DNA of 64,000 nucleotides, taken from positions 179,211,754-179,275,753 of the forward strand of contig OZ038378.1 of assembly GCA_964036045.1 (NCBI GenBank). The letters are read 5' to 3'. The notes below the pieces were generated by a model that made no database searches, was not told the origin of the DNA, and saw only the letters and a list, made by a program, of their open reading frames with translations. Below, one piece after another: positions 50,023 to 60,944 of the stretch. The position numbers were made by a program, and so were the translations under genes. Source of the stretch: Eutreptiella sp. 'Long Island Sound 2002'. Taxonomy: Eukaryota > Euglenozoa > Euglenophyceae > Eutreptiales > Eutreptiaceae. Positions within the stretch are counted from its first letter, which is position 1. Each line of letters opens with the position of its first letter.

Positions 50023-50071
50023 ACCGCCCTCCCCCTCTAGGCGGGTAAACGATGGCAGCGGACCGTCTTGG

Positions 50072-50098
50072 GGGAAGGGGGCCTTCGGCCCCCTTCCC
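50072..50098. other. Perfect 12-bp hairpin with three-base loop
   Basis: GGGAAGGGGGCC, loop TTC, then GGCCCCCTTCCC. A very stable stem-loop between the two palindrome clusters. Its function is unknown. Confidence 0.7.
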
Positions 50099-50202
50099 AA
50101 ATATTGGCACTTCACGTCTACAACATGCCGACAGTGTCTACAATTAGCAGGCCGCGTCTACCTGTGGTGCACAGTGTCTACAGACCCCAGACCGCCCTTC
50201 CC

Positions 50203-50320
50203 CTGTGCAGAGTGTTGCTTAATAGAAGGGGGGGGGCAGAGTGTTGCTTAAGAGAGGGGGGGGGGGGGGGGCAGAGTGTTGCTTAAGAGAGGGGGGGGGG
50301 GCAGAGTGTTGCTTAAGACA
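50203..50320. repeat. Four copies of GCAGAGTGTTGCTTAA followed by G runs
   Basis: The 16-base word recurs four times, separated by GA-rich linkers and G runs of 7 to 17 bases. The last copy leads directly into palindrome cluster 2. Confidence 0.85.
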
Positions 50321-50321
50321 C

Positions 50322-50473
50322 TGTACGACGCGTCGTACAGTGTCGTACAAGGCGTCGGGGCCCGACGCGTCGGGGATGTACGACGCGTCGTACAGTGCCG
50401 TACAAGGTGTCGGGGCCCGACGCGTCGGGGATGTACAACGCGTCGGGAGGTGTCGGGGCCCGACGCGTCGTAA
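50322..50473. repeat. Palindrome cluster 2 (TACGACGCGTCGTA units)
   Basis: The same units as cluster 1 in the same orientation, about 2.7 copies, ending CGACGCGTCGTAAAA. The pair brackets the hairpin and the G-run repeats. Confidence 0.85.
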
Positions 50474-50539
50474 AATCCCTATTTCGACAGTAGTGCCCCA
50501 CCTCCCCCCCCAACAGCTGCAGCCACACGGCTACCCTTT

Positions 50540-51714
50540 GTGAACAGCAGTTGCAACTAACTGCAACACCCCTCGCTATTAGTTGCAACTAATTGCAACT
50601 AGCTGCAACACCCGCTGCAACACCACTCACAATGATCAAGCATCCTATGTAAAGCATGTTTTAGACCCCCTTTGCCCACCATAGTACAAAGCAACAGAAC
50701 ACTGCCATTTTAGGGGCCATTAAGCACCACTAGGAGGTGCCCAACAACTGCAGTGTGCAAGAACCACCTCCTGGTTCCACTGGTTGGTACTTCCAGGTGT
50801 ATGCACTGGTTTAGTTTTTTTGAAATAAGTTGTTTGCCAAGCCACTAGGGAAAAGTCTTTTGGCTAGGTGAGTGGGACAGGTGTCCCTCAACTGCTACAG
50901 GTGCTACCTAGACTACACAAGTGCTGCTTAGTGTGCCTTCCACGGCGGCGCCAGCATGCTTCACACAAAGTCTTCCCCAAGACAAGTGAAGTTTGGAGGG
51001 TGCTGACTACCGCTGATGTGGGCAATGTAACGCAGGGCCAGGGGGCGACAGGATCAGCCATATGTTAGCAAACAGGCTGCACTGTGTGTGCTGGGGGCAG
51101 ATTGCTGTGTGTGTGCGGGGGGTGACTGACAGGGCCATTGTTCTCAAAGGATTCCGCCCCCATAATTGCCACACCCCTCATGCCATCAATTTCCCCCAGA
51201 TCTCCACCCAGTGCAGCTCTCCGGACCTTCCGAGGCTTGGGGACCGCTGGTGCCAGTGGTGGCGGGTGCAGTGAACCTCCCCTAATTCCGCCAGTCCCAG
51301 TGCCCCCTTGCAGAGGTCTCCTGGGCCCTCCCCGTTGCCCCCCGCTCCTTGTCAGCGCCCCCCCACATGGATCTGTGTTACTGGGTGCCTTGTGGGGGTG
51401 CAAACCAACTAAGATGGATTGGGTTTGCTGGTTCCCACCCCTGAGACCCTGTGAAGAGGGTACCCGGGTCGAGGTGGGGCTGAGGCTCTCTCACTGGTAC
51501 AGTTGCTCCTCAAACACCAGTGGACACCACCTTTTACTCAAACCCCTAGTGCTCGCAAAGCGCAGTGCATTACACAGGATTATGCCTTGCATAGCGACCC
51601 CCTTTGACTGGAACTGTCCATCGCATCACGCCACCATCAGTTCTCTTTCCTTTCAAGAGCCTGACCACAGGCGCTCTGAGCTATGGGGGCCCAAGGGCCC
51701 ATGCACTGAGTCAG
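50540..51714. other. Region upstream of APC2 without a recognised gene
   Basis: It begins with short overlapping TTGCAA palindromes (50548-50630, GTTGCAACTAATTGCAAC). No exon or promoter could be supported, although an extra 5' exon of APC2 may lie here. Confidence 0.4.
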
Positions 51715-54700
51715 ATGCCGCAACTCGGGGAGTCCCAGTTGGCGGGGGTTGCGGCCTCATGGAAGTACGTCACCGACCTCATGCACGCGTTCGGGCAGCA
51801 CCCGCTTGACCACCCCGTCGACAAGGCCACGCTGAGGCACCACCTGGACTTCCTGTCGCAGCACGAGTTCGCCGCCGTCATCAGCAGCTGGTGTATCGGC
51901 AGCCTCAAGGAGAGCTTCAAGCAGCGTGTGGTGCCCCCCTTCTGGGCCCACTTTGAGCGCTTCCCGGTCATTCGGGATAAGTACGGTCCAACAGACGTGC
52001 GGCTGTACCATTGGGGCTATGACAATTTCCGGTCCGCCATCCATTTGCTGCACAAATCTTTCTTGGGTATGCGGCCATGAGCGTGCGCGGTGGGAGAGGG
52101 AGAGTATGGGACTTGCGTCGCCCCAGCAGCCCATCCACAGGTCAGCCGAGCCTTCAGGTCTGGAGTAGTTCGGTGTGTTGTTCCCTGCCCCTTGAACCCG
52201 TGATCCCTTGGCGAGGCATTCGGCCAGATTTGGAAGACTGCCTATGCGTGGCCCCACGGCAGTGACCTCCTGAAATAGCCGTCCCCATCAATTTCAGCTG
52301 GCGACAGGCAACCTGCATTCAAGGAGATACGGCAGAGGGGGGCTCCTGTGCTTGGTCCTATTAAATCCAAGCCTGTCTGTCCCAGAGAGGCACACCGGTC
52401 TTACCCCATGAAAGCCTGCCTGCGATATTTACCACTTGCCCACTCAAACAAACGCACACAAAGACCCGTGTGCCCCCCCTCCCCCCTCTCCCACACATCA
52501 CCCTTTCTCCAACCACTCTCCTCTATCGCACAACAGCTCTATATACCACACATGCCCCATGCTATTCAAACTTCTCTGTGAAATGTCTTCTCCCATTTGA
52601 CAGGCTACATCCGCTTGATCGTCGTGCTCGAGGAGACTCTGTGTCAGGATGGGCTGCAGCACATGTTCACCACCGACATCCGAGCCTACGTCCACTACGG
52701 GCAGCAGAACAGCTTCGCGGAGATGGCCCGCTTGTTCTTCGAGCGGACCTTCCAAGTGTTTGCCCAGGCCCATGGGCACTCCGAGTGTTTGGGGGATGAT
52801 ACCGGAGACGAGACCGCGGTGGTGGACGTGATGGAGGAGGGCAGCGGGGCCGCTGTGGAGGAGTTTGCAGACGTGTGCTGCTGCTTACACAAGTTGGAGA
52901 TGGTGGACAGGTCTGCACGTGTGCGTGCAAGCGTCGGGTTCACGGGCCCTACCGCACCATTGTGACTTGATGGTGCAGGGGGGAGGTCGGCCGGAGGCCA
53001 AAATCCAACCAACCGGGCACCCAGCCTCCAGCCAGCCTCCAGAGGGGACGTTGTCGTGGCATGTGAAGGTGTTTGATGGCATCATTTTGGGCAGATGATT
53101 CAGCGGTGAGGCATGTTTCTCGGGTCGGGAGCCCCTGACCAGCACATCCAACATTACGGGTGCTTTGGAAAATGGTTCGAACCGCATATCAACCGATAGT
53201 TGTTGGTAAGCACGTTTCGTTTTTTCTTTTTTGGGCCACCAGTTGAAATGGTGTCACAGCATCAGCCGTCCACGGCACCGCCCAAACCCCCCCCCCATTT
53301 GTCGAATGAAGCCCCTCCCTCCCAGTCAAAAACCGAGATGTGCCCGCGGGGAGGCAAAATGCCAGGCGCCAGCCCCCAACAGTCATGATGCCAGCAGGTG
53401 TGGCAGTTCCAAAACGGGTACATTGTCACAGTGGCATCATGAGCGGGCCCCCCACGTCTTGCAATTTTTGAACCCACCCCTTTCCCCCCGTCCCATTGGG
53501 TGGAGAACCAGTGCACCCATCCACACGTGTGGGATTCCCCCCTCAAAAGGTGAACAAGTACGTACAGCCGAAGTACCAGCCGGCATACTCACTCACCCTT
53601 TATGGCACCCCCCCCGATTAGGCCAAGAGCACTGCTTTACCAAAGAACTTAGATAGTAGTTGCCCGCGACAAGTTGGTTGTGAGCCTCCAGCCAGCACCT
53701 AGACAGCCTCGCTAGCCAACCTCCAGCCCAGAGTTGCTTTAGAACGTGAAAAATGGAAGGAGGGGTGTCACCCGCCTCTGCTCCCCCCCCTCACGGTGTC
53801 TGACAAACGATTCCTCAGGGCGAAAATCAAATTTGGTAAAACCAAGGAAATTTTTGGGCCATTTTTGACACACAAACCCTTAAATCTCAGAGCCCCCCCC
53901 CCCCCCTTCTACCCCCCCCCTCTAAAACAAGCGTGCCCCAGGCATCCTTCAGGCAAGCTTCATTCAGCCGCCAGCCATCCTCCAGCTAAGCAGCCCACCA
54001 GCGGCTAAGCTTCTAGTCATCCGCAATGCTTGCGCCTTCCAAATACCTGGTTGACAGCTATGAGGACTGAGAAACGGGGCCAGGGGAACTGTTGTCCTGG
54101 CGAAATTACCCCACTTTGGCGTTAGGTTAGTGACACATGCTAAATGCAAACCTGAGGGGAGAGGATGAATACAGCTTGATTGGGGTTCATCGAAATGCAT
54201 TGTGACTGATTGCAGGCTCGCCAGGGTCCCCTCGGCATGTGAGTGAAGGGAGTGTTGGGATTCTGACCTGGTACTCTAACCTGGGGGTGGTGCAATCTTG
54301 CAGAAGTTTTGTCCGTCGAAGTAACCCCTGGGCAAAGCGTCCCTCACTGTGCATGTGGTAGTCCCCTAACATCACGATTTGTGCGTGCCCTTGCACATCC
54401 CGGTACGTTCAACTGCTCCCTCCTGACACGTTTGGTACTGACCCTAAGGGACACTGCTCAAGAGGGCCCATGCCTGTCGTCTTTGTGCAGGTGTGCGCAG
54501 GTCTGCATGAACATGCTGTACCAGAAAGTGTCCAGTCGGATCACTAATCACTGCAAACAGGTTTTCGACACGCCCCTCCTGAACGACATCATTCAGTGGG
54601 TCGAGGATGTGGTATTCCCTTGGCTGGAGGTCCTGCCCTCTGTGTGTTGGGAGCAGGAGGAGGGAGGTTCTGAGAAACCGGATATCATGAGGGGTTTTGC

Positions 54701-57700
54701 AACCCCCCCCCCCCTTAAACTGCTCCCTGGGGGTGTTTTGACGGCATTTTACGGCGCAAGCCCCCCCCCCCCCTTTGAATACTGTCGATGGTGACAGAAT
54801 TTTTGATCTCTGATTAGGGTTCTTCCAAGACCGTAGGGGCATGCCCTTGGCGGCTGGAGAAGAGTCAAATTTGTCCTGCTCTCACGTTGCTGTGCAACAC
54901 CGTTGGGTTTTCCCCCAATGCCCCCAATTATACCACCGCACAGCGAAACGCCCCTTAACCCCCCCACTTTTCAATTGTGGTCCGGACGAAGTTTTGAATC
55001 ATGTTTATCCGATTTTCCGAGAAACCCCCCTCCCCTGCATGGGAGGGCTGGAGGGAGGAGGGAAAATGGGGCAAGCTATCGAAGGAAGGATTGATGGATA
55101 GAAGCAGAGGGGGAGGGAGGTAGGGGGGGAGGGAGGGGGGGAGGGCCATAGGTCACACGTCATTTTCCAGCTGCGGTGCTGGGTCAGCAGCAAGCATCGT
55201 TGGTTTCCGGCGGGGCCAGAGCCAGTCTATGGTGGCTTATTATATGGTGGTGCTTTGTGGCCCTACCCCCGGTGACACGTTTCTTGTCCGACCTCCGTCT
55301 GGGGCAGGGAGGGAGAGAGGGCGGGCGGGCGGGCGGGAGGGAGGGTGGGAGGGAGGGAAAGTGGATTTGGAAATGGGGTTTGTCATACGGCGGACTCATG
55401 GCCTGTCCAGGGACCATTCTTTGGCTGCCAAGACTTATGATCGATGCCTGTGTCTTGTGTGGGGTTTGGCACTGACTCTTCACTGCGGAACCAAAGAGTC
55501 GTTGGGGAGCAGAGCGCGAGCGGGTGGATCAGGGAGTATCCCACAGAGTGGCTCCAGGTGAGTAGCCTTTTTGAGTGTGGCACCAAACGCCATCCCGGCC
55601 ACTCAAGTCCCTGTGCAATACTGTCCATCCCCAAAAAAGGAAGACACACCGCGGCAGGTGCATGTGGAGGGGAGCAAAATTCCCAGGCTGTGGCACAAGA
55701 ACAAGCGTAGACCGTGAATGGTGGTTGTTATTTCCTACAAGCCTTTGGTTGGTTGCTGTTATTTCTTGGACGCTTCTAGATGATTGCTTGGATGGTTGCA
55801 ATTATTTCCTGGAGGCTTCTGGATGCTTGTTGTTGGGCAAATGGAAATGTGCATGCCAAGAGCGCTAAAAATGACACTAGAAAAATGGATTCGGACCTTC
55901 AAATACCATCACATAATTTGGCATATTGTCGTTGTGCCAAATTTTGCCATTCCAAATTTCCGCTGTTCCTAATTTTCCCGTCCCTGGCAGTGCCAAACGA
56001 AGGATGTGGCTCACAGACCCTCCTCCAGTACAATATGCACTGCCGCTCATCAGCTCGCCAGGCGCCAACTATCTTTGAGAATTGGTGTCAAATTTTCTCC
56101 GCAACAAATTGCACCATTCCAAAATTTGCACGTTCCTAATTTCCCCTCCCCCGGTACTGAGTAGGACCCCTCCGGTCGTATGAGCAAAGCGTAAAAAGGG
56201 GGTAAACGCCACCAGTTTTGAGATAGTTGGGTTGCAAACTGGTTGCCGGAAAACTTCGAAAAATGTCCCGGCTGAGAATAAATTTATGAAAATAGGTCTC
56301 AGCAAACGCGATTTAAGGCGCAAACAACAACAGCAACGTCCTTAGCATCCATTGATTGCTCATATGATTGTGCTTCCAAGTCCTCCGACTTACCGCCCTC
56401 CTCTACGTCAGCAGTCAAGCCTCCTTTTCTTGCCGGTGTCCGTGGCATGGGGCATGCAAGACAGCCCTGTGGCCCGGTGGCCAGCTGCCGATGGCCATTG
56501 TTACCGGCAATTTGGTAGTTTTTAGCAGTTAACTGCAACCGCCGCCGGGTCGACGCGATCTGTTGCGGCCAAGACTACCGGACGCACCGGAGGCATGGTT
56601 CCGAATGGTAGGGGGCAAACTCATACTATGACCTCTGTAGATAAAGCGAATAACGTGTGGGGATGCGGGTTTTATGTGGTCCGCACATGTGCGCACTCTT
56701 CCGCAGGTGTTTGCGTCCTCGCCGTCCCGTGAAGCGCAGGACCACCCCTTGTTCATGCAGTGGCGGACCCGCATCGAGTACTTTGTGTACCACACGTACG
56801 GCAACCAAAGACTGCGGGATTTCTTTGATATTGTCGTGGAATTCCCCGACTCAGAGGCTGCCATTGAGGACCTGCGCACGTGTCTGTCCATGACTGCTCA
56901 ACACGAGCAGCTAATTTATGAGGTAGCGTTGTGTCGGAGGTCCCCCTGTCGATGCGCTTGAGGGGGCAGGAGGCTGAAGGGGTTGCCCAAGCGGTTGCTG
57001 GTCGGTGGACCTGCGGTTGGGTGACAAGTTCTAGCGGTTACAAAACGGTTGGTGGTCTTTTGGGGGGGGGAATAGGAGGGAGAGGCCAAGAACGGGCTGG
57101 TGGTTGTCCCAGTGGAATCAGTTTCTAGGATCTGATCATACCAGTAGGCACGTCTTATTGATGGGTCATTGCCAATCAATGTTTGCCATTGATTGTCCAG
57201 AACATGAAATAGTTTTGCTTCAAAGGAGTTATGTCTGTCAATGCATAGCAAACAGGGGTGCCCTCAGGGAGGGCAGGTGGGATGTCTCCTGTGCTTTGAA
57301 TCTTTTTTGAATTGTGCTCCACTGTTTTGGCGCAGCATCTGTTTGCTTGCCAAGTTGCAGCGTCTTAATCCCTTGGGGTATTGAATTGTCACATGGTATT
57401 AGAGAGCTTGATTTTGGTGTTTGGGGCTGTAGCCTCCCACCTGCCCGCCTGCCCAACCAACCTTGAGCCCATTCCCCACCCACTGGCTGTCATTGCCTTG
57501 GCTGTCATTGCCTTGACGCACTAATGCTCTTCGAGGCAGTTGGGATGTCAACCATGCTTGGAAGCTTTTCATGGACCGTGCTGCTCTGCATCGGTGCAGC
57601 CCCGTTTGCACAGCGTGACTCCGGCCCAATAGGCCAAAGCGTGGATTGCGAGTCCCTAACCCCAACTCAAGGTGCAACGCAATAAAGCGTGGATTGCGAG

Positions 57701-60419
57701 TCCCTAACCCTGGATTGCGAGTCCCTAACCCCAACTCAAGGGGCCACACAACAAAGCGTGGATTGAGAGTCCCTAACCCCAACTCAAGGGGCCACACAAC
57801 AAAGCGTGGATTGCGAGTCCCTAACCCCAACTCAAGGGGCCACACAACAAAGCGTGGATTGAGAGTCCCTAACCCCAACTCAAGGGGCCACACAACAAAG
57901 CGTGGATTGCAAGTCCCTAACCTAACCTTAACGAAAAAAAATCTGGTTCCTTAAGGACCGCCCTGCAAAGGGGGACAAAATTATAAGTGGCTGCCTCACC
58001 TCTGACTTCTCCGGGGCCCAAAAGAGGCCGGAGATGCTACGTCACCCCTACATTCTCGGGGATCCCCAAACAAAGGGGGGCAAAATCAGAAGTGGCTACC
58101 TCACCCTTGCCTTCTCGGAGGCCCAGAAGAGGGCGGAACTGCTACGTCACCCCATTCTCCGGGATCCCCAACGCCAAGCGCAGGGAAAAAATCAGAAGTG
58201 GCCCACAGGTGGGCACATCGCCTATAGGCATGCATTTTCAGTAAAATTGGTAATTGTTTCTTTGCGGTAAGGTCGTGTAATTTTTTTATTTTTGCGGTAA
58301 ACGCGTCTAGGAAAAAATGGTCACATTGTGTAATTTTTTTTCGGTAAGTCGTGTATTTTTTTTTTTGCGGTAAATGCGTGTTACAAAAAAATCGTCAGGT
58401 TGTGTAATTTCTTTTTGCGGTAAACACGTGTTCAAAAAATCGTCAGGTCGTGTAAATTTCTTTTTGCGGTAATGCGTGTGACGGGCCTACACGACTTACC
58501 GTAAAAAAAAATTACACGACTAGACAATTTTTTTGTTACGCGCATTTGCCGCAAAAAAATTTACACGAATTACAACATACACGTAAAGTGACACGACCGG
58601 GTTGAAAGATGGGCGTCGTGGCGTCTACAATGGAAATGGGGCACCCCCGTTGAACAGTCAGGACGAGCCATCCGAATCACGCGGGGTCCATCACCTAGCA
58701 CTGTAAGGTAATGGACATATACACAGTGGCAAGGAAACCGGAACGGCCTGGTGGGAAGATTGACGTCACGGGGTCCACGGTAACTTTGGGCACCTACTAA
58801 ACCGCCATGACGGGCGATTGTAGCCATGCGGGGTCCACCGGTTGCTTGCGTGGGTTCTCGCCCCATGCACTGCACACGGGGACTCTTACCGCCGACAAGA
58901 GGCTAGGGTGGGGTGCTACGACACGATGTGTAGCCGGGAGTACTCGGGGGCCTTTGTGCCCTTAAACATAAATACCACCTGTGTCGGCAAAGCACGCTGT
59001 TTGCTGGTTCGTGCCAGTGTGCTGCGAAGCATGCTATGGAGAAGGGGCCACCGACAGCTACATGTCGCAAATGGCATGTTGGACACGGGCTAGTACCCCG
59101 AATAGCCAAACAGAGGAATGCCAACGAGTGCCAAAGGCATGTTATGCGCTGGCAACACTGTGATTATGTGTGGTACGTGTGACATGGGAAGAAGAAAGTT
59201 TTTTCTGTAAGACCCATTTTTTTCGACCCCCCCCCCCGCGTAGGGGGGGTCCCCCCCCCAAAAAAATACCACCCAGTATCAAAAATTTTTTTCTTCCCCC
59301 CCCCCCCCCGACCCCTCCCGTCCTCAGTCCCCATTTCTGTGTCACTCCCTCCCGGCCGCTCTCCGTCTTCTGCTTGTGCCTTCCTCCCGGCCTCTGTGTA
59401 GGGCAAGCAGCAGATCAGACAGCGGCTGCTGCACGCCGGGGCCAAGACGACAGACATCCTCCGGTTCTTCGTGCAGCTGATCAGGGCCATCAACGTGTTG
59501 TATCATCACGGCGGCATTCTGGAGCGCATCTGTGACGACATCAAAGTGTACGTGCGCCAGCGGAAAGACACAGTGCGCAACATCGTCTTAGGCCTCATCA
59601 ATGACCCGCAGTGTGAAGATTTGGCAGACCTTCTGCACGAAGAGCTCAAGTCCTCCAATGAGGACAACACGCTGACAGTGTATTACAGCAGCGATGAGGC
59701 ATGTGTGCAGCAGCCCTGAATTCTGCTCCCTGGGTACCGAGTCTGTAACAATCGCTCAGCACGATTCAGGAAAGGGGGGACAGAGAGGCAGCAAGACCCA
59801 TGCATTTTGTGCCTCTGAGATAATGCCCGGCAACTGAGCCGGTACAAGCAGTGGTCCAAGCAGCTGAACAGCCACAAAGGACTAGTTGCAACGAGGCCTA
59901 TATCAATCAACACACGGTCCTGAACCTGTTCCTAGATACTCAAAGAAGGATGTTATGGAAGGATGTTATAAAAGGAAGGTGTGCAAGCATTTTAGAGAAG
60001 GATGTGAAGCAGGATGTTTTCGAAGGATGTGACAGAGTCCTGATGTTATAGAAGGGAGTTCTGAAAGCATGTTGTTTTTGGAAAATAGTATAGACGATTG
60101 TGATGTTATAGAAGAATGTTCTAAAACAATGTCGCAGAAGGGTTTTATAGAAGGATGTCAAAGGATGTTATACAAGGAATAGAAGGATGTCAAAGAAGGA
60201 CACGATGGAAGCCTTCAGAGGGATGTTGTAGAAGCATTTTATAGATGGAGTTCACAGAAGCACGTTGTGACAGGATATGAAAGCTTGATGTTGCAGAAGG
60301 ATGTTGTAGAAGAAGGTGAAAGAAGAAGAATGTTATGCAAGAATATTAAGGAAGGCTGCTATGGAAGGATGTGAAGAAAGGATGTTAAACAGGCACATTA
60401 TAGAAGGATGTATTAGAAG

Positions 60420-60461
<42 letters not shown>

Positions 60462-60519
60462 ACGCACACGCACACGCACACGCACACGCACACGCACACG
60501 CACACGCACACGCACACGC

Positions 60520-60589
<70 letters not shown>

Positions 60590-60944
60590 GCACTTCCCTG
60601 GTTTTTTGGCCCGCTTCTTTTTTCTGTTTTGTTTCAGTGTTTCTGGATGCCATTTGGTGCTCCTATAAGAGACCTGCATTGCTTGGATTTTGGGTTCTAG
60701 TCCATAGATTTGTGGCCCTGCCGCTGGCCATGCCCCATGCCACCCCCGTGCTCTCCCCCCTGCACAATCCATGCCCTACTTTCAGGAAGACAGCGTCGTC
60801 AATCCCTCTCAGTGCAAACCTTCGCCACTGCGCCATGTGTCAGACCCAAAGGCCATCAATATGGTGCGGATCTTGGGTCTGTCCCAAAAAACGGACGTTA
60901 TCAAAATGTTGGTGAGCATTTTCGGAAACAAAGACTTATTCATC
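51715..60944 (+). CDS. APC2: Anaphase-promoting complex subunit 2 (cullin-like), N-terminal 490 residues, six exons
   Basis: APC2 is the cullin scaffold of the nuclear APC/C ubiquitin ligase that drives mitotic exit. Exons: 51715-52066, 52604-52910, 54491-54629, 56707-56922, 59402-59698, 60786-60944; phases agree. Matches to APC2 proteins are clear in several blocks. The N-terminal FLSQHEFAAVISSW and PPFW region is conserved, as is EFPDSEAAIEDLRTCL (exon 4). Exon 5 has HAGAKTTDILRF and VRQRKDTVRNIVLGL, and exon 6 has TDVIKMLVSIFGNKDLFI, followed in relatives by the cullin homology and WHB domains. The start is the first in-frame ATG. Exon 5 ends either at a GC donor (after 59698) or at a GT donor (after 59677), both phase 0. 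The homology stops at 60944, where retrotransposon sequence begins, so the C-terminal half is not seen here. It may continue beyond the window or be lost. Confidence 0.88.
53640..54010. repeat. CAGCC/TCCAGC-rich degenerate repeat in APC2 intron 2
   Basis: Words such as CCTCCAGCCAGC and CCATCCTCCAGC recur irregularly. Related words lie at 46.0 kb and, inverted, at 55.7 kb, which suggests pieces of a dispersed family. Confidence 0.4.
55715..55850. repeat. Degenerate tandem repeat GTTATTTCYTGGAGGCTTCTGGATG
   Basis: About three imperfect units of 40-50 bp built on TTATTTCCTGGAGGCTTC. The inverse complement resembles 46015-46090 (GGAAATAACAGCAACCATCC). Confidence 0.55.
57637..57930. repeat. 48-bp minisatellite containing CCCTAACCCC
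   Basis: About six units with the landmarks AAAGCGTGGATTGCGAGTCC, CTAACCCC and GGGGCCACACAAC at 48-bp spacing; some units are shortened. It lies in APC2 intron 4. Confidence 0.9.
57965..58225. repeat. About 110-bp tandem repeat, 2.4 copies, distantly related to the 85-bp satellite in reverse
   Basis: Units carry GGGGGCAAAATCAGAAGTGG, CTACGTCACCCC and CGGGGATCCCCAA. The inverse complement of the 28-41 kb satellite has the same order of words: GGGGGCAGAATCAGAAGTGG, CTACATAACCCCTAC and a GTCCCC block. The last unit ends AAGTGGCCCACAGGTGGGC, matching the satellite's hairpin. Confidence 0.7.
58255..58590. repeat. AT-rich foldback block with GCGGTAAA / TTTACCGC words
   Basis: About five direct units (GTCGTGTAATTTTTTTT, GCGGTAAACGCGTGTT) are followed by inverted copies (ACACGACTTACCGTAAAA, TTACACGACTAG), so the block can fold on itself. 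It adjoins the 58 kb relative of the satellite. Confidence 0.85.
58590..58850. repeat. Diverged 150-bp duplication in APC2 intron 4
   Basis: Segments starting near 58600 and 58750 share AAGATGGGCGTC/AAGATTGACGTC, GGGCACC and CGCGGGGTCCA/TGCGGGGTCCA in the same order. Confidence 0.5.
59940..60418. repeat. Degenerate GAAGGATGTTATA repeat in APC2 intron 5
   Basis: Irregular tandem words of the type AGAAGGATGTTATAGAAGG, with a loose 12-24 bp period, cover almost 480 bp. Confidence 0.8.
60419..60592. repeat. (CA)n-(CACACG)n-(CA)n compound microsatellite
   Basis: CA dinucleotides flank about 14 copies of CGCACA. It lies in APC2 intron 5, about 200 bp before exon 6. Confidence 0.97.

Noticed and set aside
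50072-50098. Bacterial-type intrinsic terminator
   Set aside because: The stem is strong, but there is no T run behind it and the context is eukaryotic.
60333-60772. Minus-strand frames rich in Cys/Val or Arg/Val
   Set aside because: They are translations of the CA/CACACG microsatellite.
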